Positions 18,800 through 27,474 of a stretch of DNA of 64,000 nt are shown here, one piece after another (position 1 is the stretch's first letter; each line of letters starts with the position of its first letter). The position numbers and the translations under genes are program-made. Source of the stretch: Polluticaenibacter yanchengensis (GTDB lineage Bacteria > Bacteroidota > Bacteroidia > Chitinophagales > Chitinophagaceae); NCBI GenBank assembly GCA_027854065.1, contig JAQGEF010000011.1, positions 1-64,000 on the forward strand, written 5' to 3'. A model generated the notes under the pieces. It was not told the DNA's origin and ran no database searches. It saw nothing but the letters and a program-made list of their open reading frames with translations.

Positions 18800-21700
18800 T
18801 TCTCTTGTACCCGGTCAGGCCGTTTTGGTTTACAAATTCTTTAAAATCGCTCAAAGCCTCAATACTTCCCTTTCCGGCATTATTAATTGAATAAATATAC
18901 TGTATGGTATCCGGAATAATAACAGAAAATACCCGTTGTGACGAAATTAATAATGTATCCGCCGCTTCCATATCCGGTGCATCATTATCCCTGTAAAAGA
19001 TCTTTCTTTTTCCAACCAGGAAATTCACTTTTGCCGCATCCCGCTTCTCTTCATTATGGATGTAAGTTACCATCTTTCTTGACGGGTGTTGCCAGCTCAG
19101 CAATAAGTCGATCTGTCCGAAATCATCCGCATAGTGATAAATCTTCGCCTTTGGCAAAATATGAAAAAACATCGCATAATAAGCAAGCTTATTCTTTTTG
19201 AAGTCAGATTTCACCGCTTTTACCACATCAGCATCTTTATATAAAAAAGCCAGGTAAAGTTTTTTCTCGTAATAGTTTTCATCTTCATACGCCTGCCTTA
19301 CTTTTATAAATTCCTCTTTAAAGAAGCGGCTGATCTTTTTTGTTCTTTCAGAATACGAGGTACCAAAACTCAGATCATCTTTACTGATCCGCTCCCCCAC
19401 TTTAAGCGTCATACTGCCTTCATAAATAATAAAATCCCCCTTAGGAATCAGGTCAGAATTTCCGTGTGTATATACAGGAATAATGTCCAGCCCGAAATGA
19501 TCCGCCAGGTAAAATGCACCCTTATGAAAACGACCAATGGTATTGTCATCCGAACGGGTGCCTTCCGGGAAAATCATTAAAGAATACCCCTGCGCCACTT
19601 TTTCCTTTAAATGGTCCACACTGCCCTCCACGCCTTCAGCTACAGGATAAAATCCCGCCAGCTTCATTACCCTTCCGAAAATCGGAGAATTATAGACCCA
19701 TTCATTCACCAAAAACATCACTTTAGGGCTCAGCATCACAAAAGATAAAGAATCCAGGAATGAACTATGATTGGAAATAATAACAGATTGCTTATGAAAA
19801 TCTTCATTGGCCCGGTTCACAATTTTTTTGGAAAAAAAAGGGTAACTGTATAATACAGAGGTACCAAACTTCTGCATCAGCTTCCTTATCACCAACATTT
19901 TCTTTTCCGCTGACCCTGGATACACTTTCTTAATAATATTGCCCAGCAAGCTCATTAAAATACAGCCCAGTCCATAATATAAAAATGACAAAACCGAAAA
20001 AACGAATAGCTTTAACGTGGCAGGCGATTTATGCTTTTTCACCCTGTTGGTAATGCACATCCGGAAAATGATCGGGTAAAAAACAAACGTAATGATCAGT
20101 GCCGAAAAAACACCCAGTAAAGACAAGGTAGAAATAGATTTCAATGCAGGATGTTTCGCAAAAACCAACGCTCCTATTGCCAATACCGTGGTTAATACAG
20201 CCAGTAAAATTGAAGTTCTGTAAGTAGTAAACTCATTTTTACCATAGGTATGCTCCTTCTGTAAAGCACTCGTCATAAATATCGTAAAATCGATTCCATG
20301 CCCGAATATCAGTGTCGTAACAATCGTACTGAAAATATTAAGCTGGATATTCAGAAGCCCCATCAGGCCCATCGTCACCAAACCTGTAATAGCAATAGGT
20401 ACCAAACTGATCAGCACCAGTTCCACACGCCTGAAAAAGAACCATAATATCAATATAACCGCTACCAGCGAATAATTGATCAAACTATTAAAATCGTCTT
20501 TCAGATGCCCCAAAAAAGTCTCGTTCAATTGCTTCCTGTCTATAATCACCACATCCTTCTCTGTAGCCGACAATGCCTTAACAAAATCAGCCCGTTTATC
20601 ATCCTCAACTTTCACCAGCGTCGTCAGTGTTACCAGGCCATTCTTTTCATTAAAAAACTCATCCGTTAGAAATGCCGGTACAACTCCATAATCCTCAATA
20701 GATACATTTCCTGTGGAGTCCGTTAAAAGCGCATAAAAACGTTGGTGTGTCTCAGGCTTAAACCCCACTTTACTGCCAGCCGCAATTAATTCATTTTTCA
20801 CCGATGCCACCCGCACCGGTGTCCAGAACCGGCGCCATTCGTCCCGCTTTTCAGCCTGCTCCCTATCTGATAAAACCAGCCCGGCCAAAGATGAAAAGCT
20901 GATAATGCGGCCATCCTTTCTATAATCATCAAGAGCAGCACTTAATGCCGAATTCTTTTCCAGCACCTCACTCCTGCTACCACCATGTACCACCAGGTAC
21001 AGCGATTTAGATGTAAGACTGGTAGATGTCTCCAATTGCTTTTCTACAGCCTTAATATGATTTGGGATATAATTCAGTTTAGAGATATCGTCATCAAAAC
21101 TGACATACCTGTATGTAAAAGCACTCAATACAATTAAAACCAGGCTTCCGATGATCAATACCTTACTTTTCTCAAAAGGATAAGCCGCCATCTTATCTAA
21201 GATCGTTTTCCTTTTAACAACAGTACTTTGTTCCGGTTCATACAAATGCGGGATGATTATAATAGAAAAAACCGCGGACATGATCACACTGATCGACGCA
21301 AAAATGCCCAGGTCCTGCAGTGCGCCTGAATTAACAAACAGCAGGCATAGAAAAGCCACCGCGGTTGTGCTGCTGCTCATAATTAACGGCTTCACAATGT
21401 CCTTAAATAACTGCTCAATAGATTCCCCGTTCTTATAGTGTGTCAATATATGCAAAGCATAATCAATCGTTACCCCTAGCAACACTGCGCCTATACTTAA
21501 GGAGATGGCAGAAATCGAATCTCTTAAAAAATACATGCACATCAAGGCGAACAAACCTCCGAAAACCGATGGGATAAATATGATCACCGGTACATATATT
21601 TTCCTGAAATACAATACCAGCAAAAGCATCAGCACACCCATAGATATTAAGACCGTCGTAAGGATATCCGTCTTTATCTGTTTCGCATTCGCCACCGCAA

Positions 21701-22466
21701 TAAAAGAGGAGCCATAATAATCCAGGTGCGCACGCGCTTTATATGCGGTATTGAGCGTATCCTTAATCGCATTCAGTTTTGCAACAAAATCAGTATTTTG
21801 CTCCGTTTCGCTGCCGGAAAGTACCGGGTCAATAAACAACAGCAAAGACTGTTCATCTTTTGTAACAATATAGCCGTCCTTTAAATGGAACTCACCCGAT
21901 ACATTCTGCGCCTGCAGCTTCTGCAATGCCATAAACGACAATCCCAGCGGATCATTCACAATAAAGTTTTTAGCAACGATCCCCGTCGGCGATATTAATG
22001 TCTTATAATTATTTTCAACCCTTTCCGCTATACTGTCAGCAGACAATCCCGGTTCTATCCTTTTATAATCTTCATGGTTCAAAAACAAAGGAAGATTTCC
22101 GTACACAAAATCAAAAGTCTGCTCAATAGCAGCGTCATCCACCCGGCCCTGTACACTCTTGATGTATTGCTTGCAGGTATCCGCCCGCTCCAGGAAATCC
22201 GAAGCCACATTTGTCAGATCATCAATAGTACCATCGCCAGTTCGTTTTATCAGCACTGTTATCTTATCGGAAAACTTCAGTTGCTGGAAAACCTTCGTGG
22301 TAATATCTCCCTGTTCACTCCTCGGAATAATCCTGGTAATATCCTCCTCAAACTTTATTTTGGAAGCATAGTACCCAAACACAAACAACAAGAGGAATGA
22401 CAAGCCGGCAGCAAGCCATTTATTTCTTTTTACTAAATAAAAAATCTTTACAAATAAAGCTGACAT
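18792..22466 (-). CDS. Fusion protein: MMPL/RND exporter + PlsC acyltransferase + degenerate methyltransferase-like domain
   Basis: 1224 residues. Residues ~1-830 form an MMPL transporter with two repeats, each with a periplasmic loop and about five or six helices (first group ~265-420, second ~660-830), probably exporting a lipid-like product. Residues ~880-1050 are a lysophospholipid acyltransferase with NHSSFLD (H-x4-D, about residue 894) and FPEGTRS (about 964). The last ~170 residues align by eye with the class I methyltransferase end of similar Bacteroidota trifunctional proteins, but the glycine-rich SAM loop is replaced by AKIYHYADDFGQIDLLLSW. Start overlaps the GT2 stop by one base (TAATG). 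Central transporter of the operon. Confidence 0.85.
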   Translation of the reverse strand: MSALFVKIFYLVKRNKWLAAGLSFLLLFVFGYYASKIKFEEDITRIIPRSEQGDITTKVFQQLKFSDKITVLIKRTGDGTIDDLTNVASDFLERADTCKQYIKSVQGRVDDAAIEQTFDFVYGNLPLFLNHEDYKRIEPGLSADSIAERVENNYKTLISPTGIVAKNFIVNDPLGLSFMALQKLQAQNVSGEFHLKDGYIVTKDEQSLLLFIDPVLSGSETEQNTDFVAKLNAIKDTLNTAYKARAHLDYYGSSFIAVANAKQIKTDILTTVLISMGVLMLLLVLYFRKIYVPVIIFIPSVFGGLFALMCMYFLRDSISAISLSIGAVLLGVTIDYALHILTHYKNGESIEQLFKDIVKPLIMSSSTTAVAFLCLLFVNSGALQDLGIFASISVIMSAVFSIIIIPHLYEPEQSTVVKRKTILDKMAAYPFEKSKVLIIGSLVLIVLSAFTYRYVSFDDDISKLNYIPNHIKAVEKQLETSTSLTSKSLYLVVHGGSRSEVLEKNSALSAALDDYRKDGRIISFSSLAGLVLSDREQAEKRDEWRRFWTPVRVASVKNELIAAGSKVGFKPETHQRFYALLTDSTGNVSIEDYGVVPAFLTDEFFNEKNGLVTLTTLVKVEDDKRADFVKALSATEKDVVIIDRKQLNETFLGHLKDDFNSLINYSLVAVILILWFFFRRVELVLISLVPIAITGLVTMGLMGLLNIQLNIFSTIVTTLIFGHGIDFTIFMTSALQKEHTYGKNEFTTYRTSILLAVLTTVLAIGALVFAKHPALKSISTLSLLGVFSALIITFVFYPIIFRMCITNRVKKHKSPATLKLFVFSVLSFLYYGLGCILMSLLGNIIKKVYPGSAEKKMLVIRKLMQKFGTSVLYSYPFFSKKIVNRANEDFHKQSVIISNHSSFLDSLSFVMLSPKVMFLVNEWVYNSPIFGRVMKLAGFYPVAEGVEGSVDHLKEKVAQGYSLMIFPEGTRSDDNTIGRFHKGAFYLADHFGLDIIPVYTHGNSDLIPKGDFIIYEGSMTLKVGERISKDDLSFGTSYSERTKKISRFFKEEFIKVRQAYEDENYYEKKLYLAFLYKDADVVKAVKSDFKKNKLAYYAMFFHILPKAKIYHYADDFGQIDLLLSWQHPSRKMVTYIHNEEKRDAAKVNFLVGKRKIFYRDNDAPDMEAADTLLISSQRVFSVIIPDTIQYIYSINNAGKGSIEALSDFKEFVNQNGLTGYKRNV

Positions 22467-23653
22467 TAAACTAACGGAGGGTTGATTGCGTTTCTCTTAA
22501 AAAACGAAAGTAATAAATAACTTACAAAACCAAATAATAAGCCCGAGAACGCTGCCAGCACGGTACTGCCAACAAGGTATTGCACAATATGTGCTTTCAT
22601 CATATCTATCGTCACCCCTTCAGTAAAATCAAGTGTAGCCTGTCCCCCGGTAATGAGTGACCCTGTTTTTAGCGACAACCATATTACAACCGGTATCATA
22701 GGCGGTATGCTGACATTGGAAAATGTAAAAGCCAGCGCCTTATTCAACCGCAGCAATACCGCAAAAAACATCGTAAAAAAAGTCTGGAAGCCCCACACCG
22801 GCATAATGCCCCAAAACACCCCCAATCCAATAGAAGCCGATTTCACCATATTTGAGTCCTTACTGCCCAGCAGGTCCTCTTTCAAAAACTGTTTAAAACT
22901 TTTTTTTTTCAGGTTCCTAAAAAAATTCCGGGGAATAATATACAGAAAAGTGATCGTTACCAGTACCGTATTTAAAATACTGATCCGGGTAAAATCCTTA
23001 AACGGCCTGAAATGCGTTACCCTTTCATTCATATCATACAACACTTTCACCGGCACATTCTTCACCGGTACACCATTCCATGCCGTACGCACAATCACTT
23101 CTATTTCAAACTCAAACTTATTGGTATAAAACCGCCCGGTCAAATGCTTTAAAGGGTATAAGCGGTAACCGGACTGCGTGTCCTGCAATTGAATGCCGGT
23201 TTCCACCCAGAACCAGAAATTAGAAAATTTATTGCCGAAGCTGCTCTTTTTAGGGATCCCGTCCTGTTCCATATTTCTATGGCCGATCAATAAAACCGGT
23301 TCTGTTGCCACTTTTAAAGCGTTAAGAAACACCATCATATCTTCCGGGTAATGTTGCCCGTCAGAATCTATCGTTATTGCATTCTCAAAACCCAGTTCCA
23401 GCGCCTTTTTAAAGCCCGTAGCCAGTGCATTACCCTTCCCCCTGTTTACCGGTAAGTGCACCTGTGTGACCTGCGGATAGTTTTTTAGTATCTCAGGCGT
23501 ACTGTCAGTAGATCCGTCATTTATAATAATCACCGAATTGGTATAAGACAAAACACCATCGATCACACGGGCCAATGTTTTGTGATTATTATAAGTAGGA
23601 ATGATTACGCAAACTTTATAGGCTGCAAATTGTTCGTCCGTCACTGACTGCAT
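22466..23653 (-). CDS. Glycosyltransferase family 2 fused to DUF2062 membrane domain
   Basis: Residues ~1-230 are a GT-A glycosyltransferase resembling dolichol-phosphate mannose synthases: CVIIPTYNNHKTL, IIINDGSTD, NRGKGNALATGFK and the metal-binding AITIDSDGQHYP. Residues ~270-390 form a DUF2062 domain with several helices (GVFWGIMPVWGFQTFFTMFFAV). This two-domain fusion is commonly met in Bacteroidota flexirubin-like loci. The sugar donor and acceptor are unknown; glycosylation of a membrane lipid or polyene is inferred. Between the dehydratase gene (21 bp gap) and the MMPL gene (1-base overlap). Confidence 0.85.
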   Translation of the reverse strand: MQSVTDEQFAAYKVCVIIPTYNNHKTLARVIDGVLSYTNSVIIINDGSTDSTPEILKNYPQVTQVHLPVNRGKGNALATGFKKALELGFENAITIDSDGQHYPEDMMVFLNALKVATEPVLLIGHRNMEQDGIPKKSSFGNKFSNFWFWVETGIQLQDTQSGYRLYPLKHLTGRFYTNKFEFEIEVIVRTAWNGVPVKNVPVKVLYDMNERVTHFRPFKDFTRISILNTVLVTITFLYIIPRNFFRNLKKKSFKQFLKEDLLGSKDSNMVKSASIGLGVFWGIMPVWGFQTFFTMFFAVLLRLNKALAFTFSNVSIPPMIPVVIWLSLKTGSLITGGQATLDFTEGVTIDMMKAHIVQYLVGSTVLAAFSGLLFGFVSYLLLSFFKRNAINPPLV

Positions 23654-23674
23654 CTGTTCACTATTTTATCAAAA

Positions 23675-24043
23675 CTACAAAAATTTATAGTTTCCGTTCA
23701 TTTTCAACGCTAAGGTTGTATTAAATGACACCTGCGCTTTTAACCTGATTCCGTCATCTAATGGCAGGATATCCAGCTCAATGTCCAGGTTATCGTTTTC
23801 AAAAGGATTGATCAGTGCCGTAAACTTAATATCTCCCGATTTAATCAAAGTCATGCCTTTGCCGGTAATTCTCTCAAGCAGTTCCTTTATCACCTGCATC
23901 ATACAAACACCGGGCGTTACAGGATTACCCGGAAAATGCGCCCGGAAAATCACATGTGATTTTACCAGGGTAATATTCGCTAAATGCTTTTCATTACTCA
24001 CTGCGTTCAGCGTATTCAGTATGTAAAAATGCTCTTTCAACAT
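23675..24043 (-). CDS. FabZ/ApeI-type hotdog dehydratase-like protein
   Basis: 122-residue single hotdog protein, first gene of the leftward operon. The active-site helix reads RAHFPGNPVTPGVCMMQVIKEL: His and the PG-V pattern of FabZ are kept, but the position of the catalytic Glu (PGV-x3-E) is Gln. In flexirubin and aryl-polyene clusters a hotdog dehydratase removes water from 3-hydroxyacyl-ACP. The lost acid suggests a weak, altered or non-dehydratase (e.g. thioester-binding) role, though I cannot verify the alignment. No promoter match seen upstream. Confidence 0.75.
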   Translation of the reverse strand: MLKEHFYILNTLNAVSNEKHLANITLVKSHVIFRAHFPGNPVTPGVCMMQVIKELLERITGKGMTLIKSGDIKFTALINPFENDNLDIELDILPLDDGIRLKAQVSFNTTLALKMNGNYKFL

Positions 24044-24419
24044 AATTCAGTGTTCTAAATTCACTTGGGCGGCCGCCATGTCTGGCTAAAACCAGGTTCG
24101 TACCTCACCTTTATTTAGCCAGGCCCGGCGCCGGGCTATCCGCAGTACTCCGCGGCGGCAATACAGGCAGGCTAGCTACGCTATCACCCGCTTACTGTGC
24201 CGCCTTACGGGGTACTTTGCTACTATCCCTGCCGCATCCGGGCATTATGCCCTTTCTCAACTGCAAAAACTTATTATTAAATTCCGGCAAATATAATCAA
24301 CCCGTGCTCTTATCAAAATGAGTTTTAAATATTAGTATTTGATTATTAGCGAATTTGCAGTACTCTATAACCAATCCGCCAGTGCTTATCCCTATAAATA
24401 CCCGCAACTTTACCTGAAA
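24044..24419. repeat. GC-rich intergenic element with nested inverted repeats
   Basis: About 24070-24250 is strikingly GC-rich against AT-rich surroundings. It contains the palindrome CCCGGCGCCGGG near 24125, CCGCGGCGG near 24150 and, on the minus strand, words such as GGATGCGGCAGGGATAGT and GGATAGCCCGG. I recall similar GGATAG...GGATAGCCCGG blocks as dispersed intergenic repeats of Chitinophagaceae, but only one copy is in this window. The remainder of the gap to 24419 shows no gene. Confidence 0.5.
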
Positions 24420-24893
24420 CTATTTTGACCCCTCTTCAACTTTTGTCTGCTTCAACACATAATTAGGTGCCAGGTTACCTTCAATACGTTTTCCTTCAAT
24501 ATCCAGTTTCTCAAGCGCACCTTCAATAACCCTGTACTGAGCAGAAGAATCAGGTTGACCATTATTCATTAAAATGATCTCACTTCCCGTTGCTTTCCAC
24601 ACAAAAGTACCTTTCTGGTGGATCGTATCCGCCTTCCGTTCCATATAATAAGAATGGTAATGGTAAGTGCCCTTTTTATCCAGTTCCAGCTTTACTGCAA
24701 TACCAGGACAATCCGCACAAGGCAATACCCCTTCATACACACCCGCCCAGGATAAAGAGTTCTCACTTGTATGTTCATTCACAGACGGAATGGTTTCTTC
24801 AATTTTTTCAGTTACTGTTTTCGGAGCGTCATTACAGCCGGCAATTACACCGCAGATAAAAATGCCGCCAAATACCAGGTTTTTAATTTTCAT
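24420..24893 (-). CDS. NlpE-like copper/envelope-stress lipoprotein
   Basis: 157 residues with lipoprotein signal MKIKNLVFGGIFICGVIAGC (lipobox IAGC). The core WAGVYEGVLPCADCPGIAVKLEL carries the C-x2-C motif and the beta-strand pattern of the NlpE N-terminal domain, followed by KGTYHYHSYYMERK and GTFVWKATGSEIIL. NlpE in enterobacteria senses lipoprotein defects and copper; in Bacteroidota it is often a stand-alone lipoprotein of unclear role. No C-terminal OB domain is present. Probably on its own transcript. Confidence 0.85.
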   Translation of the reverse strand: MKIKNLVFGGIFICGVIAGCNDAPKTVTEKIEETIPSVNEHTSENSLSWAGVYEGVLPCADCPGIAVKLELDKKGTYHYHSYYMERKADTIHQKGTFVWKATGSEIILMNNGQPDSSAQYRVIEGALEKLDIEGKRIEGNLAPNYVLKQTKVEEGSK

Positions 24894-25065
24894 AGATAAT
24901 TATTTTAATTGCTAAAATAAAATACAAAAACCAAACCTAAATACACGTCTTCCTATTATCTTAATTATTTATAAGGAATAAATTTTTAAGACAATCATAA
25001 AAAACGCTGTTAATCCAATTGCTAAACCCCATTTACAGGTAACTTCACATATATTTTAGAGAACA

Positions 25066-25923
25066 GTGAAAAAACAATTTAAGTCCATTCCGCTAAGAGC
25101 ACTATCGCCGGATTTTGACAAAGGCATCGCTGTAGGCAAACTCCTCACCGATCTTTCGCTTAAAGAAGAAGATGCCCTGCATTCACACCGGCACGATTAC
25201 CATTTTTTTGTTTTACAGGTATCCGGACATTCCCATTTCGAGATCGATTTTCACCAATATAAAACCGACAATGCCGCTGTTATATACATTGCTCCCGACC
25301 AGGTCCATAAAGCATTAAAAGCAGGGCAGGTAGAATGCTACTTCATAGCCATACATAGCGTACATATAAAAGAAGAATACATCGGCCACCTCCAGGAAAT
25401 CGCCCCAACCTTCCCAATCGCATTAAATAACACTGATCTCCAAATGATTCAACAAGCCATTATGCTTTGTTCGAAGCTGTTTGAAGATAAACACAGGCGG
25501 TTATACGATTCTATGCTTAAAGACAGTTGCAATACCTTTATTGCACTGACGCTATCCCTATACCTGGCGCATCAGCCGCCTTCTGCCCCCAACTCCCAGT
25601 ACGCAGACAAAACAAAAAAATTCAAACAATTATTGGAGCAAAACTACCGTACACTAAAACGGCCGGCAGAATATGCGGACAAAATGAACATATCTGTACC
25701 CTATCTCAATGAGTGCATCAGTGCGGTCACCGGGCATTCAGTGACATTTCATATTCAGGGCCGCATTATCCTGGAGGCAAAACGCTTATTATATCATACC
25801 AGGAAATCCGTAAAAGAAATTGCAGAGTTACTAGGTTACGAAGATTATGCGTATTTCTGCCGGATATTCAATAAAGCAACAGGGATGCCCGCTTTAGCAT
25901 TCCGGCGTAAAAACTGCGATTGA
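25066..25923 (+). CDS. AraC-family transcriptional regulator with cupin sensor
   Basis: 285 residues starting at a GTG (25066). The N-terminal half is cupin-like: LHSHRHDYHFFVLQVSGHSH and YIAPDQVHKALKAG. Residues ~185-283 form two helix-turn-helix units with YADKMNISVPYLNECISAV and VKEIAELLGYEDYAYFCRIF, typical of AraC. It lies immediately before the siderophore-interacting flavoprotein and the downstream VOC and phytanoyl-CoA-dioxygenase-like genes, so it may regulate them; ligand unknown. Confidence 0.88.
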   Translation: MKKQFKSIPLRALSPDFDKGIAVGKLLTDLSLKEEDALHSHRHDYHFFVLQVSGHSHFEIDFHQYKTDNAAVIYIAPDQVHKALKAGQVECYFIAIHSVHIKEEYIGHLQEIAPTFPIALNNTDLQMIQQAIMLCSKLFEDKHRRLYDSMLKDSCNTFIALTLSLYLAHQPPSAPNSQYADKTKKFKQLLEQNYRTLKRPAEYADKMNISVPYLNECISAVTGHSVTFHIQGRIILEAKRLLYHTRKSVKEIAELLGYEDYAYFCRIFNKATGMPALAFRRKNCD

Positions 25924-25999
25924 TCCAATATATACTCCCTCCCTTCCATTGTCAGAACTCCTATATCATTGTTCCTTTGACGAAATTAAAACAAGGAAA

Positions 26000-26713
26000 A
26001 TGATATCCAGTATACCCAAATGGATGGGACACTTATTTGAAGGCTATTTACGGCCCAATATGAAAATAACCGCTATTACCAGCCTCAGTCCGTCCGTTAA
26101 AAAAATAAGGTTCGAAGGCAATTGTACCCACATGAATTTCCAGGTGGGATATGCCAATGTCATCAGGGTAAGTGATACAGACTACCGCAATTATACCGTG
26201 GCGGACTACCGGCCGGATCTGGGATATTTAGAAATGATCTTTCATATCCATGGCAATGGCACCGGTAGTATGTATATTGATCATTTAAGGAACGGCGACG
26301 AAATATTTATCAGCACACCCAGGGGACACAAAGTATATGATAAAAACGTGAACAAACATTTCTTCTTTGGAGACGAAACTAGCTTGGGAGTGGCAACTTC
26401 ATTAATGAATGCCGTTGAGAACAACCTTCATCAGACACAGTTCTATTTTGAATTACATGATGAAAACACAGGTGTACCCGAACTCCTGGGGCTGGAAAAC
26501 TGTACCGTATTTTCCGGCAAAAATTTATTCTGTAATAAACAGGAGGTCAGTCAGCTCCCCATATTCCAGGCAGACGACTGGCGCCATGCCAACTTTATTT
26601 TAACCGGTAATACCAGGTCCGTTCAGGCATTCAGGAGCGTTTTAAAACAACTGAACTTCGGCAATAAAATTCATGCTCAAGGCTATTGGCTTAAAGGCAA
26701 AAAAGGACTCTAA
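26000..26713 (+). CDS. Siderophore-interacting protein / ferric-siderophore reductase-like flavoprotein
   Basis: About 237 residues from the ATG at 26000 (MISSIPKWMGHLFEGYL). An upstream TTG at 25949 would extend it by 17 residues and is less likely. FAD-binding region: LSPSVKKIRFEG, YRNYTVADYRPD (the R-x-Y-T motif of the ferredoxin reductase superfamily) and ISTPRGHKVY. The C-terminal nucleotide-binding half is degenerate relative to classical SIPs: GDETSLGVATSLMNAV, FILTGNTRSVQAFRSVL, ending in GYWLKGKKG. Role: likely reduction of ferric chelates in the cytoplasm. No TonB receptor is in the window. Confidence 0.82.
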   Translation: MISSIPKWMGHLFEGYLRPNMKITAITSLSPSVKKIRFEGNCTHMNFQVGYANVIRVSDTDYRNYTVADYRPDLGYLEMIFHIHGNGTGSMYIDHLRNGDEIFISTPRGHKVYDKNVNKHFFFGDETSLGVATSLMNAVENNLHQTQFYFELHDENTGVPELLGLENCTVFSGKNLFCNKQEVSQLPIFQADDWRHANFILTGNTRSVQAFRSVLKQLNFGNKIHAQGYWLKGKKGL

Positions 26714-26724
26714 AATCATACACA

Positions 26725-26937
26725 ATGATCTATATATTCAAGACCTCCGTAACCAAAAAACAGGATATTCTCCAATTAACACCGGTTATAAAAAAAAGTA
26801 TCCCATATTGCAAATGGAGCTTTGATCTTACAGACTGCGATAATATATTAAGGATTGAAACCAAAGAAGCACAAAAGGAAGCCATTATACAGCTTTTGAA
26901 GGAAAATGGCTTTGAATGCGAAGAATTATCTGACTAA
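26725..26937 (+). CDS. Small conserved ferredoxin-fold-like protein
   Basis: 70 residues: MIYIFKTSVTKKQDILQLTP, then CKWSFDLTDCDNILRIE and AIIQLLKENGFECEELSD. The beta-alpha-beta-beta-alpha-beta pattern resembles the heavy-metal-associated fold, but the metal-binding C-x2-C is absent (two cysteines are ~10 apart). I recall similar uncharacterised small proteins in Bacteroidota. It sits 11 bp after the flavoprotein stop, so likely cotranscribed. Confidence 0.7.
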   Translation: MIYIFKTSVTKKQDILQLTPVIKKSIPYCKWSFDLTDCDNILRIETKEAQKEAIIQLLKENGFECEELSD

Positions 26938-26972
26938 TAAAATCCATTGAACCGCAGGCCGAAAATTTATCA

Positions 26973-27002
26973 TTGCACCAATACAAAAACAATCTAATTT
27001 TG
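26973..27002 (+). promoter_or_regulatory. Bacteroidota-type promoter for the VOC gene
   Basis: TTG at 26973-26975 and TAATTTTG at 26995-27002 with a 19-base spacer, matching the -33 TTG / -7 TAnnTTTG consensus. It lies 20 bases before the ATG at 27022. Confidence 0.7.
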
Positions 27003-27021
27003 TTATACAACATTGATAAAT

Positions 27022-27444
27022 ATGGACAGTTCCGGCAATACAGCAGCTACAAAAGACGCAAATGAGAACATTCCTAAAGTAACAGGCATCGGCGGTATTT
27101 TCTTTTTCTCCGATGATCCTGGAAAGACCCGCGAATGGTATGCTACAAACCTTGGTTTAGACGTTAATGACTGGGGCGCTACTTTTGAGTCCAGGAATAT
27201 TCATAATCCGGAAGAAGTCAATCAACTGCAATGGAGCCCATTTAAAAACGGGAGCAATTATTTTGCCCCGTCAAAAAAGGAGTTCATGATCAACTACCGG
27301 GTTCAGAACATTACAGAACTGGTTAACAATTTAAAAGCAAACGGTGTAACTATTTTAGATGATATAGAATCATCCGAATATGGAAAGTTTGTACATATTA
27401 TGGATGCTGACGGTAACAAAATAGAACTTTGGGAACCAAACTGA
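27022..27444 (+). CDS. VOC-family protein (glyoxalase/bleomycin-resistance fold)
   Basis: 140 residues from the ATG at 27022 (MDSSGNTAATKD). An earlier TTG (27013) is unlikely because the promoter-spaced ATG fits better. The single VOC fold is recognised by GIGGIFFFSDDPGKTREWYATNLGLDV, the central MINYRVQNITELVNNLKANGV and the C-terminal FVHIMDADGNKIELWEPN. Family members bind a metal and handle varied substrates; none can be named here. It has its own promoter and lies 30 bp before the dioxygenase-like gene. Confidence 0.85.
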   Translation: MDSSGNTAATKDANENIPKVTGIGGIFFFSDDPGKTREWYATNLGLDVNDWGATFESRNIHNPEEVNQLQWSPFKNGSNYFAPSKKEFMINYRVQNITELVNNLKANGVTILDDIESSEYGKFVHIMDADGNKIELWEPN

Positions 27445-27474
27445 GTCCCCCATTATCAACATCCTAAAATAGAG

